The notes: generated from the sequence alone by a model not told the origin. 64,000 nt of DNA from Dokdonella_A sp963834755 (GCA_963834755.1 CAWICQ010000012.1:434001-498000), one strand, 5' to 3'. Positions 1 to 8,640 are shown, counted from the first letter of the stretch. Numbers and translations are program-made.

Positions 1-129
1 ACCAAGGCGGCGGCGCGCAACACGCTGGCCGATGGCATCGGCACCACCGCGACCCGCGAATTCGTCGATGCACTTCGCGCCGACGCGAAAGTGCACGTTT
101 CCGAAGATCGGCTCGATCAGCAGCAATAA
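1..129 (+). CDS. 3' end of a probable PpiD/SurA-type peptidyl-prolyl isomerase (partial)
   Basis: An open frame runs from the window edge to a TAA at 127-129 and gives the last 42 residues of a protein, ending in VSEDRLDQQQ. The segment REFVDALRADAKVHV resembles the extreme C terminus of periplasmic PpiD-type chaperone/isomerases, which end in a short helix plus strand of this kind. In Xanthomonadales a ppiD-like gene commonly precedes the enoyl-ACP reductase gene found next here. Only the tail is visible, so the family assignment is an inference from a weak motif and gene order; the catalytic domain lies outside the window. Confidence 0.45.
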   Translation, partial: TKAAARNTLADGIGTTATREFVDALRADAKVHVSEDRLDQQQ

Positions 130-186
130 CGCGGCCCTGAGACGCAGCCCCGCCCTCCAGGGTTGGGCAGGCAGGTTCACCCTGAT

Positions 187-309
187 CCCCTCTCCCGCTT
201 GCGGGAGAGGGCTAGGGTGAGGGCAGCCGGTTCAACACTGCGATTTCCCTCGCCCCAACCCTCTCCCGCGAGCGGGAGAGGGGTACGTTGCCTCTCCCGC
301 ACGGGAGAG
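187..309. repeat. REP-like palindromic element, copy 1 of 6
   Basis: Three closely spaced palindromes share the core CTCTCCCGC/GCGGGAGAG (187-211, 257-283 and 291-309). They are joined by CTAGGGTGAGGGC and its reverse-complement-like partner. The element sits between the 3' end of the left-edge gene and the 3' end of fabI. The same core recurs at 26201, 27132, 30935, 55785 and 59486, always between genes. Such elements can form strong RNA hairpins and may act as convergent terminators or mRNA stabilisers; that role is inferred. Confidence 0.85.
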
Positions 310-326
310 TGAGCAACTTGCACGCC

Positions 327-1109
327 CTACAAGCCGGTCATACCGAGCGTGTTGTAGCCGGCATCGACGAACGTGATCTCGCCGGTGATGCCGGACGCGA
401 GATCCGAGCACAAAAACGCCGCCGTATTGCCGACTTCGTCGATTGAGACGCTGCGACGGAGCGGCGCGTTCTGCTCGACGTGATCGAGCATCTTGCGGAA
501 ATTCGCGATGCCGGCCGCCGCGAGCGTCTTGATCGGCCCGGCCGAGATCGCGTTGACGCGCGTTCCTTCCGGACCGAGATTGAACGCGAGATAGCGCACG
601 TTCGCTTCGAGGCTCGCCTTGGCGAGTCCCATCACGTTGTAGTTCGACAGTGCGCGCTCGGCACCGAGGTAGGTCAGCGTCAGCAGCGCGCCGGCGCGGC
701 CTTTCATCAGTGGTCGCGCGGCTTTGGCCAGCGCGGCAAAGCTATAGCTCGAAATGTCGTGCGCGATGGCGAAACTCTCGCGTGTCAGGCCATCGAGGAA
801 CTCGCCGGCCAACGCCTCGCGCGGCGCGAAACCAATCGAGTGCACGACGATGTCGAGCCCATCCCAATGCTTGCCAAGCTCGGCGAACAGCGCATCGATC
901 TGCGCGTCGCTGGTCACATCGCACGGCAACACCAGGTTCGAGCCGAACGCGACCGCGGCCTCGTCGACGCGATCCTTGAGCTTGTCGTTGACGTACGTGA
1001 AGGCGAGCTCGGCGCCTTCGCGATGCATCGCGTTGGCGATACCCCAGGCGATCGAGCGGTGATTGAGCACGCCGGTGATCAACGCGCGCTTGCCGTGCAG
1101 AAAGCCCAT
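327..1109 (-). CDS. fabI: Enoyl-[acyl-carrier-protein] reductase (NADH)
   Basis: This cytoplasmic enzyme catalyses the last, NADH-dependent reduction of each fatty-acid elongation cycle. The 260-residue product is close to the usual ~262. It has the atypical SDR cofactor loop ITGVLNHRSIAWGIA (residues 11-25), and the catalytic residues Tyr147, Tyr157 and Lys164 in the YNVMGLAK segment match E. coli Tyr146/Tyr156/Lys163. The ATG is preceded by GGAGGATTC, a strong ribosome binding site. The gene is monocistronic; its 5' side faces a 14-bp tandem repeat and its 3' side faces a REP-like element. The family is highly conserved and the call is secure. Confidence 0.97.
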   Translation of the reverse strand: MGFLHGKRALITGVLNHRSIAWGIANAMHREGAELAFTYVNDKLKDRVDEAAVAFGSNLVLPCDVTSDAQIDALFAELGKHWDGLDIVVHSIGFAPREALAGEFLDGLTRESFAIAHDISSYSFAALAKAARPLMKGRAGALLTLTYLGAERALSNYNVMGLAKASLEANVRYLAFNLGPEGTRVNAISAGPIKTLAAAGIANFRKMLDHVEQNAPLRRSVSIDEVGNTAAFLCSDLASGITGEITFVDAGYNTLGMTGL

Positions 1110-1175
1110 GAATCCTCCGCAAGATGGCCTGATCGAAATGGCAGAACCGAGAGTTTAACCGAGCGGCGATTTGGA

Positions 1176-1290
1176 CGAGCCCGATTCAGTCGAGCCCGAT
1201 CAGTCGAGCCCGATCAGTCGAGCCCGATCAGTCGAGCCCGATCAGTCGAGCCCGATCAGTCGAGCCCGACTCGGACGAGCCCGATTCAGT
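1176..1290. repeat. 14-bp tandem repeat (five perfect units) with imperfect flanks
   Basis: The unit CGAGCCCGATCAGT is repeated without change at 1191-1260. On both sides lies a 15-bp variant, CGAGCCCGATTCAGT (1176-1190 and 1276-1290), and a degenerate unit at 1261-1275 joins the right one. The right variant contains the stop codon of the lytic transglycosylase gene. The array lies downstream of that gene and upstream of fabI, so it could affect the 3' end of one transcript and the promoter region of the other. The perfect identity of the units suggests recent slippage. Confidence 0.95.
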
Positions 1291-2626
1291 CCGCGTCCTG
1301 CGCACCGACCTGCACGCGATCGCCCGGGTGCAGCAATTTTGCCTCGAGCGTCGGATTGAGCCGCTTGATCTGCGCGAGCGGCATCCGCTGCTTCTCCGCG
1401 ATACCGGCCAGCGTGTCGCCGGGTTTCACCACGTACATCGGCGCGTTCGTCGTCGCTGCGGCGATCTCGACCTCGTGGCCCGGAAGCAAAAGGCGCGTCG
1501 TCGGTCCGACCGTAGCGCTTTCATCGAGCGCGTTCGCCGCAGCAAGCACGGCGACAGGAACGCCCGCCTGCGCGGCCCAGGAAGCGAGCGTGCTGGTGCG
1601 CGCTGCGCGCTGCTCGCGCCAGTCGTTCCAGAGCGCGACCGGAATCTTCTCTGCCGCGGTCTCGAAACGTTCGACGTGGTCGGCCGGCATCGTCAGCGCG
1701 TACGGCACGCCGGCGACCATGCGGTTGCGCCGAAACGCCGCGTTGAGCCGCTTCATGTCGGCCCGATCAAGGCCGGCAAGGCGCGCGGCAAGACGCACGT
1801 CCATGCCCGATTGCAGAACGACCGTCTTCAGGCGCTCACCCGGCGCGAGCTCCGGCAGCGTCACGCCGAAACGCTGCGGATCGGCGATGACGCACGACAA
1901 CGCGAGCAAGCGGTCCAGATGATCGTGCGTGATCGGATTGAAGGCGAGCTTGCCGAGCTCCGCGGCCGATAGCGCGTGCGCGTCGCGACCGCGCAAGAGA
2001 TTCTTCACGCGGTATTCGCCGCTGTTGAATGCCATGTCGGCGAGGCGCCAGTCGCCGAATTCCTTTTCGTAGCGTTCGATCAGCGCCAGCGCGGCCGTTG
2101 TCGATGCAGCGACGTCGAGTCGCGCGTCGTAATCGGCATTGATGACGAGTCCTTCTTCGCGCGCCGTATCCGGATCCAGCTGCCACATGCCGGCCGGGCG
2201 GTCTGCGCGCGCCGCAATCGGCTCGTAACCGCTTTCGACGTACGGCAACATAGCGAATTCGCCCGGCAGATTGCGACGCTCCAATTCGTCGATGACGATG
2301 AGAAGAAGCGGCAGCGCTCGATCCCAGCTGGCCGCGAACCGGCGCGGAGAAGACGTGTAACGGTGCGCCCAGCGCAGGACTTGCGGGCGGTAATCGCACG
2401 ATGTCATCCCAAAACGCCCGCGCAGCTGCGGCCACGGCGATAACGCTTCGACCGTTTCCGCCGGTGCGACCGCAGGCGGCGCTGGCTCGACCGGTTCGGC
2501 GGCAGGCGGCGCGGGCAGCGGTTCGACCGGCGGCGGTGGCGCGCGCATCGGCGCGGTCGAACACGCGGCCAGCAGCGCGGCCGCGAGCGCGAGCACGGTC
2601 GCGCGCCTCTGGACGTGAGGTGTCAC
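1286..2626 (-). CDS. mltD: Lipoprotein lytic transglycosylase with C-terminal LysM domain (MltD-like)
   Basis: The protein is predicted to cleave peptidoglycan glycan strands in the periplasm. A lipoprotein signal ends in LLAAC (Cys22). A long Pro/Ala linker follows (residues 26-60), then an SLT domain (about 95-215) with catalytic Glu131 in VESGYEP and the GMWQLDPDTA segment that matches the family GIWQFMPxTG motif. One LysM peptidoglycan-binding domain lies near the C terminus (about 396-441, YVVKPGDTLAGIAEKQ). E. coli MltD has the same SLT-LysM order. The start overlaps the gloB stop by 4 bp, so the two are translationally coupled. The stop codon lies inside the tandem repeat flank. Confidence 0.9.
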   Translation of the reverse strand: MTPHVQRRATVLALAAALLAACSTAPMRAPPPPVEPLPAPPAAEPVEPAPPAVAPAETVEALSPWPQLRGRFGMTSCDYRPQVLRWAHRYTSSPRRFAASWDRALPLLLIVIDELERRNLPGEFAMLPYVESGYEPIAARADRPAGMWQLDPDTAREEGLVINADYDARLDVAASTTAALALIERYEKEFGDWRLADMAFNSGEYRVKNLLRGRDAHALSAAELGKLAFNPITHDHLDRLLALSCVIADPQRFGVTLPELAPGERLKTVVLQSGMDVRLAARLAGLDRADMKRLNAAFRRNRMVAGVPYALTMPADHVERFETAAEKIPVALWNDWREQRAARTSTLASWAAQAGVPVAVLAAANALDESATVGPTTRLLLPGHEVEIAAATTNAPMYVVKPGDTLAGIAEKQRMPLAQIKRLNPTLEAKLLHPGDRVQVGAQDAD

Positions 2627-3399
2627 GCGCCAGGCGCCCGGAATTCATCCTTGCGCCGACGCAGTTCGGCGAAACGGCCGACGCGATCCGGCACGTCGGG
2701 CAGGGCGGTCACGATGGCGTCGGTGTCGACGCGCAGGAATGGATTGCACGCGCGTTCTTCGGCGAGGGATACGGGCAACGTCGGCGCACCGCGGTCGCGC
2801 AACGCGCGGGCTTGTGCGGTGCGCCGAACCAAAGCGGGATTGTCCGCATCGACGGTCACCGCGAACGCGCAGTTGGCGACGGTGTACTCGTGGCCGCAGC
2901 AGACCAGCGTGTCGCCGGGCAGTGCGGCGAGACGATCCAGCGAGGCGAGCATCTGCTCCGGCGTGCCTTCGAAGATACGCCCGCAGCCGACGCTGAACAG
3001 CGTGTCGCCGCAGAACACGATGCCGTGTCCGTGATACGCGATGTGCGTGCGCGTATGTCCCGGAATGCCGAGCACATCAAAACGCAGCGGCAGATCGTCG
3101 AGCTCGACGCGATCGCCATGCGCGACGCGATGGGCCGCGAGCGCGATGCGATCCTCGTTCGGTGCATAGATCGGGATCGGACGCCCGTGAATCAGCGCTT
3201 CGGTGCCGCCGATGTGGTCGGGATGGTGATGCGTCAGCAGAACCGCGGCGAGATCGAGCCCTTCGCGCGCGAGCGCGGCGCGAACCGGCGCTGCTTCGCC
3301 GGGATCGACGACGATCGCCTTGCCGGACGCGTCGGCGAGCAGCCAGACGTAATTGTCCGCAAGCGCAGGCACAGCGAGGATGCGCAGGTCGTCGCTCAT
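2623..3399 (-). CDS. gloB: Hydroxyacylglutathione hydrolase (glyoxalase II)
   Basis: The enzyme hydrolyses S-D-lactoylglutathione to D-lactate and glutathione in methylglyoxal detoxification. The 258-residue metallo-beta-lactamase fold has the metal motif THHHPDH at residues 56-62, the GHTRTHIAYH segment, and FCGDTLFSVGCGR, all typical of GloB. The C-terminal substrate domain with the RACNPFLR box is present. Its stop overlaps the start of mltD (ATGA), giving a two-gene operon in the order gloB-mltD. It is divergent from the methyltransferase-rnhA-dnaQ operon, with about 90 bp between start codons. Confidence 0.95.
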   Translation of the reverse strand: MSDDLRILAVPALADNYVWLLADASGKAIVVDPGEAAPVRAALAREGLDLAAVLLTHHHPDHIGGTEALIHGRPIPIYAPNEDRIALAAHRVAHGDRVELDDLPLRFDVLGIPGHTRTHIAYHGHGIVFCGDTLFSVGCGRIFEGTPEQMLASLDRLAALPGDTLVCCGHEYTVANCAFAVTVDADNPALVRRTAQARALRDRGAPTLPVSLAEERACNPFLRVDTDAIVTALPDVPDRVGRFAELRRRKDEFRAPGA

Positions 3400-3492
3400 G
3401 GGCGGCGCGACTATAGCCAGCTGCCTTGCGAGCGAGGTTAAGTCGGCATTAGCGCGTTACACTTCACCGAGCTTCCCATCCCGTGCGCCTGC

Positions 3493-4215
3493 GTGAGACC
3501 CCCTTCCCGACCGCTTTACGCCTTGCCGGAGATCCAGGCGCTGCTGCGCGAGGAGCTTGGCGTCCTGCCCGCGCACGCGGCGCGCCAGCCGAGCGGCCGC
3601 GCGCTGGTGCTGCAGCCGGATGCGGCGGTGCGCAATCTCGGCGCCGATGTCGCACACCTATCGCTGACGCGTCTCTACGCGACCGGCGACACGTTCGCCG
3701 GCGATGTGGTCTGCTCGGCGCGCGCTCTGCCGATGGAAGACGAATCGTTCCAGCTGGTTTTCGCGCAGCACATCGGCGATGCGCCGCCGCTCGAAGGCGG
3801 CGTCGTCGACGAGATCGCGCGCGTGATGACGCCAGGCGGCCTCCTGTTGTGGTTCGGGTTCAACCCGTGGAGTCCGTGGCTGGCCTGGATCCATTGGCAT
3901 ACGCGCGGCGGCGGTCGCGTTCCGCAGACGCTGAATGCGGATGCGCTGCGTCGACGCCTGCAGAAATCGAGCCTTGCTCCGGTGGCGCTCGATTATCTGG
4001 GCGGATTTTGGCCGCGTCGCAGCGTTGATACGGACCTTGCCGATCCGGCCGAAGCGCAGCGAGGACGACTCTGGGCTCCGCTGCGCGGCGCGTACCTTTT
4101 CGCGGCGCGCAAGCAGCGCGCGGTATTGACGCCGTTGCGGCCGCGCGTAAAGCACACGGGCGTTGCGCTCGGCGCGCGTCTCGCGGGCACGCCGAGCCAG
4201 CGCGCCTGCGCATGA
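3493..4215 (+). CDS. Class I SAM-dependent methyltransferase-like protein
   Basis: A 240-residue protein starting at GTG. The central part has RALPMEDESFQLVFAQH followed by DEIARVMTPGGLLLWFGFNP, which is the motif II to post-III layout of class I methyltransferases (the loop before strand 4 and the R-VL-PGG motif). The usual N-terminal glycine-rich SAM loop is poorly conserved, so activity is uncertain. It is the first gene of a tightly overlapping set: its TGA overlaps the rnhA ATG, which in turn overlaps dnaQ. A methyltransferase-domain gene of this kind commonly sits between gloB and rnhA in gammaproteobacteria. Substrate unknown. Confidence 0.75.
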   Translation: MRPPSRPLYALPEIQALLREELGVLPAHAARQPSGRALVLQPDAAVRNLGADVAHLSLTRLYATGDTFAGDVVCSARALPMEDESFQLVFAQHIGDAPPLEGGVVDEIARVMTPGGLLLWFGFNPWSPWLAWIHWHTRGGGRVPQTLNADALRRRLQKSSLAPVALDYLGGFWPRRSVDTDLADPAEAQRGRLWAPLRGAYLFAARKQRAVLTPLRPRVKHTGVALGARLAGTPSQRACA

Positions 4216-4706
4216 CGGCACGATCGGCGGAAACGGTGGAGGTTTTCACCGATGGTGCGTGCCTGGGCAATCCCGGCCCCGGCGGCTGGGGCGCTCTGCT
4301 GCGTTTCGGATCGCGTGAGAAGGAGCTCTCAGGCGGTGAGACGGACACGACCAACAATCGCATGGAGTTGATGGCTGCGATTGCCGGCATCGAAGCGCTG
4401 AAACGCGCCTGCACGGTCGTCGTCACGACGGACTCCGAATACGTTCGCCGCGGCGTCGAGGAATGGATGGCGCGCTGGCAAGCCAACGGCTGGCGGACCA
4501 GCGACAAGAAGCCGGTAAAGAATCGCGACCTCTGGGAACGTCTCGCCAGAGCACTCGCCGATCACAAGGTGCGCTGGCATTGGGTACGCGGCCACGCCGG
4601 CCATGTCGAGAACGAACGCGTCGACAAGCTTGCGCGCGAGGCGGCACTCAAGATAAAGAACGACATGGGAACGGTCGCGACCACGCGAAGCGCTGGAGAA
4701 GCATGA
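4212..4706 (+). CDS. rnhA: Ribonuclease HI
   Basis: The enzyme degrades the RNA strand of RNA-DNA hybrids. It has 164 residues, slightly longer than the 155 of E. coli, the extra part being a short C-terminal tail. The four catalytic acids Asp14, Glu52, Asp74 and Asp138 all sit at an offset of +4 relative to E. coli Asp10/Glu48/Asp70/Asp134, and the catalytic His128 loop (VRGHAGHVENE) is present. The start ATG overlaps the preceding stop and its own TGA overlaps the dnaQ ATG (ATGA), giving a three-gene coupled operon. rnhA is next to dnaQ in many gammaproteobacteria. Confidence 0.97.
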   Translation: MTARSAETVEVFTDGACLGNPGPGGWGALLRFGSREKELSGGETDTTNNRMELMAAIAGIEALKRACTVVVTTDSEYVRRGVEEWMARWQANGWRTSDKKPVKNRDLWERLARALADHKVRWHWVRGHAGHVENERVDKLAREAALKIKNDMGTVATTRSAGEA

Positions 4707-5434
4707 GACAAATCGTCCTCGACACCGAAACCACCGGCCTCGAAGTCCAGCGCGGCCACCGCCTGATCGAAGTCGGTTGCGTCGAGCTCGCCGAGCGCCG
4801 GCCGACCGGACGCACGTTTCACGTCTATCTCAATCCCGACCGCGCGATCGACGAAGGCGCGCGTGCGGTGACCGGCATCAGCGACGATTTCCTGCTCGAC
4901 AAACCGCGCTTCGGCGACGTCGCGGCCGAATTCCTTGCCTTCATCGACAACGCCGAGATCATCGCGCACAACGCCGAGTTCGACGTTGGTTTCATCGACG
5001 CCGAACTCGGACTCGCTGGCGCGGGATGGGGCCGCCTCGCCGATCACGCGCGCGTGCTCGACACGCTCGCGCTCGCGCGCGAGAAATTCCCCGGCCAGCG
5101 CAACAGTCTTGACGCGCTGTGCCGACGATTCGGCATCGACAACAGCCATCGCGAGTGGCATGGCGCATTGCTCGACGCGCAGCTCCTCGCCGAGGTCTAT
5201 CTCGCGATGACCGCCGGCCAGGGCCTGCTCGGCTTCGGCGACGAATCGGCTGAACTCGCCGCGCGTACCGTCGCGCGCGAGCTGCAGATCATCGTTCGCC
5301 CCCGCGTCGTGCGTGCGCCCACCGAGGATCTCGTCGCACACGCCGCGCGGCTTCAGGCCATCGAGAAGATGAGCCGCGGGGCGTGCTTGTGGCTGCGCCT
5401 GGCGGCGCAGCACGTCGAAGTTTCGTACGGTTAA
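4703..5434 (+). CDS. dnaQ: DNA polymerase III epsilon subunit (3'-5' proofreading exonuclease)
   Basis: Proofreading exonuclease of the replicative polymerase. I use the ATG at 4703 that overlaps the rnhA stop, giving 243 residues, the same length as E. coli DnaQ; the frame is open further upstream but that part is inside rnhA. Exo I is LDTETTGLE (Asp7, Glu9), Exo II is HNAEFDVGF and Exo III is HGALLDAQLLAEVY with the catalytic His-Asp pair. The C-terminal tail would bind the polymerase alpha subunit. The 3' end is convergent with the beta-helix gene; the two stop codons share TTAA at 5431-5434. Confidence 0.96.
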   Translation: MRQIVLDTETTGLEVQRGHRLIEVGCVELAERRPTGRTFHVYLNPDRAIDEGARAVTGISDDFLLDKPRFGDVAAEFLAFIDNAEIIAHNAEFDVGFIDAELGLAGAGWGRLADHARVLDTLALAREKFPGQRNSLDALCRRFGIDNSHREWHGALLDAQLLAEVYLAMTAGQGLLGFGDESAELAARTVARELQIIVRPRVVRAPTEDLVAHAARLQAIEKMSRGACLWLRLAAQHVEVSYG

Positions 5435-6912
5435 AAGAAAAACGTGTCCAGGTCGGAAACAAAGATTCGATCGGATGACTGGACAGCGCCGATATCGGCA
5501 ACGGCCGGCGCCCCGGTCGTGCGCGGAAATCCGAGCCCGCGCTGATCGCTGGTCCAATTGCCGGTATTGTTTCCAATCCCTATGGCCGGACTGCCTGGCA
5601 GAAGGTTCATCGTGCGCGTAGTGCCTCCTATCCAGGCTAGCGGGGCGAGCTTCGGATCTTCGGTCAAGACGATCACGCCTTGGGTGTTGTCGTTCGAAGA
5701 CATCACAGCGTTGTCCGCGCCCGACAGAGTGCCGCTCTTGATGTACAAATCGGTGCCGCTCGCCATCGCCGCGGAGGTGTTCTTTGCAATGATCGTGCTT
5801 AAGATATTCGCGACGGTTCCCCTGAAATAGATGCCGCCGCCATGGTCGAGGGCATTGGAGTTGGAGGCGATCGTCGAGTTGAGGATCAGAAGATTGTTGA
5901 CACTCGCGAAGATTGCGCCGCCGCTGTAGTGCGAAAGGTTGCCGGAAAACGTGCTATTGACCACCGTCGTATCGAGGTTCTGCGAACCGCTAAAGATGCC
6001 TCCACCGAAGCCATCGGAAGTATTGTCGGCAACTGTGGAGTACCCGATGGTTATCTGGCCGGCCTTCGCTCCGCCACCTGCGCAGGATCCGCCCAACGCG
6101 CCGTGCGCGGTGTTGCCGACAAGTTCGCTGTATTTCGCCACCAGGCTGTGCGATGACGCACCTCCGCCCCACGCATTTCCATTAGAATCAACGATCACCG
6201 TATTCCCACTCACTTTGCTGAATACGATGGATATTTTTCCATTTGGCGCGTGAAGGCCGCCTCCGAATGCGTTACCGGTGCTGCTATGTGCGATGCAGTC
6301 TTCCACCAAACTCTGCTTGAGGTAGATGTTGGCGTCGCTATAGATGCAGCCGCCGCCGATCGAGGCTGAGGCATTTGCGTATCCATCCACGACTCTCAAA
6401 TCTTCGATATGTAATGTACCGGTGAAGGGGCTATAGACCTGGTGTCTCAACACGCGCGACTGAGCGCCGCCCGAGAGAGTTACGGTTCCGGAGCCCTGCG
6501 GCGGCCCCATCAAAGTGATCTCCGTCTGATGCAGGACGATTTCCCCCGCAGTCAGTGTGATCGTGCTGTCGATCATGCCGCACAGGGCCGGCAACTGGCT
6601 GAAATCGATCGTGTCCCCGGATAGTGCGTGCACTGCGATGTAGCGGAGCGATCCAGGCGCTGTCGTGTCATTGCACGTCTGCACCGGCCAGTTCTGAGGC
6701 GCGTCCGGTGCTCTGCCATGTGGAACCGTGATCGTGGCAGCGGCATCGACTGGGTCAGTTGAAGCCTTACTGTTGTCGAATGCTGAAGTCGCCAGCAGCG
6801 CAATCGACAACGCGCTAGCGAGTCGCCGACGGACCGGGTGTGCCGTCATCCGAGGACTGGCTGCGAGTACTTGCGGGTACGAGCCTTGGGTCGTCGCAAT
6901 ACGAATTGTCAC
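5431..6912 (-). CDS. Secreted right-handed beta-helix protein, choice-of-anchor Q type
   Basis: A 493-residue exported protein. I choose GTG at 6912 because AGGAGAAAGCCC lies directly before it; the frame is open to an ATG at 6978. The N-terminal part has a basic stretch and a hydrophobic segment (ALSIALLATSAFD). A short signature follows, VQTCNDTTAPGSLRYI, the counterpart of the NCNDxGxDSLR motif of the paralogs at 19129, 20830 and 22684. The body is Gly/Asn/Ser-rich repeats such as GGGIF and NSTFSGN, typical of parallel beta-helix coils. Near the C terminus, LLPGSPAIGIG, DQRGLGFPRTTG and DIGAVQ match the choice-of-anchor Q region. Function is unknown; surface adhesion or polysaccharide binding is possible. 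Confidence 0.8.
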   Translation of the reverse strand: MTIRIATTQGSYPQVLAASPRMTAHPVRRRLASALSIALLATSAFDNSKASTDPVDAAATITVPHGRAPDAPQNWPVQTCNDTTAPGSLRYIAVHALSGDTIDFSQLPALCGMIDSTITLTAGEIVLHQTEITLMGPPQGSGTVTLSGGAQSRVLRHQVYSPFTGTLHIEDLRVVDGYANASASIGGGCIYSDANIYLKQSLVEDCIAHSSTGNAFGGGLHAPNGKISIVFSKVSGNTVIVDSNGNAWGGGASSHSLVAKYSELVGNTAHGALGGSCAGGGAKAGQITIGYSTVADNTSDGFGGGIFSGSQNLDTTVVNSTFSGNLSHYSGGAIFASVNNLLILNSTIASNSNALDHGGGIYFRGTVANILSTIIAKNTSAAMASGTDLYIKSGTLSGADNAVMSSNDNTQGVIVLTEDPKLAPLAWIGGTTRTMNLLPGSPAIGIGNNTGNWTSDQRGLGFPRTTGAPAVADIGAVQSSDRIFVSDLDTFFF

Positions 6913-7043
6913 GGGCTTTCTCCTGATCATTGCCGTGGGAACGGCGATCAATACGAGAAAGCGGTAACAACCGGACACTCAAAAGGGCGGCGTGGCATGA
7001 CTTGCCGAGTCGCCGCCGCGGTGCAAACGTCGCGTATGCAGCG

Positions 7044-7748
7044 CTAGCGCGCCCGAACGAGAATCACCGTCACGTTATCCGCGCCACCCTGATCCAGCGC
7101 AGCCAGCACCAGGTGATCGACGCATTCCTGCGCAGTCAGCTCCTCGCGCGCAAGGATCGCCGCGATGGACGCGTCGGTAACTTCTTCGGTCAGCCCGTCG
7201 CTGCACAGCAGCAGCTGCATGCCGGCATTGAGCTGGCCTTTCGCACTGCCGATGCGCATCGACTGCGGATCGGTGACGCCGAGCGCCTGCGTGACCACGT
7301 TGCGATGCGGGTGGCTGCGCGCCTGTTCGCTGGTAATCGCGCCCTGATCGATCAGTTCCTGCACATAGGAATGATCCTGCGAGAGCTGCTTCAAACCCTT
7401 GTTCCAAAGATATACGCGGCTGTCGCCGACCCAGGCGACCTCGAAATCGCGCTCGCCGCTGATGCGCAGTGCCGCGATCGTGGTGCCCATCGGCAGCGCT
7501 TCGGAGCGCTTGGTCGAATGGCGGATGATTTCCTCGTCCGCAAGCTGGATCGCCGGGATCAACGCGGTGCCCTTGCCGACCTCGCGCACCAGCGTATCGC
7601 GCGCGAGCGCGCTGGCGACCTCGCCATGCTCATGGCCGCCCATGCCATCCGCGACGAGCCACAGGCCGAGATGCGCATCGGCGTAGTAGGTGTCTTCGTT
7701 ATGTTCTCGGCGCAGGCCGACGTGGGTGCTGTGTCCGAACTCGATCAT
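7044..7748 (-). CDS. PP2C-family serine/threonine protein phosphatase (PrpC/Stp1-like)
   Basis: Metal-dependent cytoplasmic phosphatase reversing Ser/Thr phosphorylation. The 234-residue product from ATG 7748 begins MIEFGHSTHVGLRREHNEDT, the usual N terminus of the family; an upstream in-frame ATG at 7838 would add 30 atypical residues. Metal-binding motifs are present in order: REHNEDTYY, VADGMGGHEHGE, CSDGLTEEVTD and GGADNVTVILV. The family often works with a cognate Hanks-type kinase or FHA protein in type VI secretion or cell-wall control, but no partner lies nearby. The next minus-strand gene is the beta-helix gene about 130 bp downstream. Confidence 0.9.
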   Translation of the reverse strand: MIEFGHSTHVGLRREHNEDTYYADAHLGLWLVADGMGGHEHGEVASALARDTLVREVGKGTALIPAIQLADEEIIRHSTKRSEALPMGTTIAALRISGERDFEVAWVGDSRVYLWNKGLKQLSQDHSYVQELIDQGAITSEQARSHPHRNVVTQALGVTDPQSMRIGSAKGQLNAGMQLLLCSDGLTEEVTDASIAAILAREELTAQECVDHLVLAALDQGGADNVTVILVRAR

Positions 7749-8152
7749 GCGCTGCGCGAGTAGGGTAGGTGGATGGGGCCGAACGGCGGTGTCGGGTCGG
7801 TGCGGCCCGGCCCCGCAGCGCCCTTGTGGCCATAGCATGCCGCGCGGTTCGCGCCGGACGCAAGCTGCGCCGCCGCGCCGTTACTGTGAAAGCGTGGCGG
7901 CCGAACGTCCCGGCCACGGCTGGAAGGGCTGGAAATGAGCGCCAAGCCATACGGGAGGTGAACTGCTCGTGCATCCATCAAGGCGATCTTCAGGGCAATT
8001 TCCTACATGTCGTCGAGACGCCTGCCGATGCGCGCGCAGGCTGCTCTGAGTCAGACTTCTTCATGAGTCGTACAGCGGCAGGGCGTTGGCTTGCTGCGTC
8101 GGCTGGCAGCGGCGAGTCAGGCTGCCATCCGTATAATGAATTTCGGAGATCG
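7749..8152. other. Intergenic region with a candidate -10 box
   Basis: No convincing gene is seen in these 404 bases; the open frames here are short and arginine-rich. A perfect TATAAT at 8132-8137 lies 16 bases before the ATG of the small protein at 8153 and could be its -10 element, giving a very short 5' leader. No good -35 match at 17 bases spacing is visible, so an activator or another promoter class may be involved. The upstream end must also hold the PP2C promoter. Confidence 0.4.
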
Positions 8153-8404
8153 ATGATGAAGATGCGCACCGCCACCCTCGACGCCGCCGCTGCAGTCAAT
8201 CTGCTGAAGCACGCGCGTTCGGTGTGCGATCAGTTGAACCCGCTCGGCGTGCCGATGACGATGGCCGAATTGCAGCAGCGCGCACAGATCGTCGACAGCG
8301 TGATCCGCGCCCGCGCCAAGCTTCAGCTGCTGCGCAACCGTGCCATCGCGCTCGAGAACGCCGTCGAGCGCTTCAAGGCACGCAAGGCCGGCAACGCCGC
8401 GTAG
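8153..8404 (+). CDS. Small helical protein of unknown family (paralog of the 9131-9379 product)
   Basis: 83 residues, starting at ATG 8153 after CGGAGAT. I do not recognise the family. The sequence is almost certainly all-helical: an N-terminal part (HARSVCDQLNPLGVP), then two long amphipathic stretches (AELQQRAQIVDSVIRARAKL and NRAIALENAVERFKARKAG) that look like a helical hairpin or coiled coil. It is clearly related, over its whole length, to the 82-residue protein on the opposite strand at 9131-9379. It lacks a signal peptide or membrane segment. A candidate TATAAT lies just upstream. Confidence 0.75.
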   Translation: MMKMRTATLDAAAAVNLLKHARSVCDQLNPLGVPMTMAELQQRAQIVDSVIRARAKLQLLRNRAIALENAVERFKARKAGNAA

Positions 8405-8418
8405 CGCCCTCTCGGCAA

Positions 8419-8640
8419 TCAACTATTGATCGCGCACGCGAAATCGATTCGCGCCGACGCGTCGTCGACATACCGCCAGCGGCGAATCATCCTGCGCGGA
8501 TATCCGGCCGTATCGCCGGTGCAGTAGAACATCGATTCGTGGAAATAACCCGTTCGGACCCCCGTCTCCGACGCGATCTCGAATTCGATCGGCGTCTTCG
8601 AACGGGGTGCGATCACGGAAGCACCGACCCATTCCATCAT
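8419..8640 (-). CDS. Small hypothetical protein
   Basis: 73 residues from a double ATG at 8640/8637, preceded by CGAGAGACA as a weak ribosome binding site. The frame is open a little further upstream. The composition looks like a folded cytoplasmic domain rather than an antisense artefact: MMEWVGASVIAPRSKTPIEF near the start, two aromatic clusters (GYFHESMFYC and RRWRYVDD) and a balanced charge. It is convergent with the 83-residue gene, 14 bp apart. No family recognised; whether it is expressed is uncertain. Confidence 0.4.
   Translation of the reverse strand: MMEWVGASVIAPRSKTPIEFEIASETGVRTGYFHESMFYCTGDTAGYPRRMIRRWRYVDDASARIDFACAINS

Noticed and set aside
187..309. CRISPR-like repeats in the clustered palindromes
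   Set aside because: The spacing is irregular, no unique equal-length spacers exist, and the units are palindromes scattered around the window.
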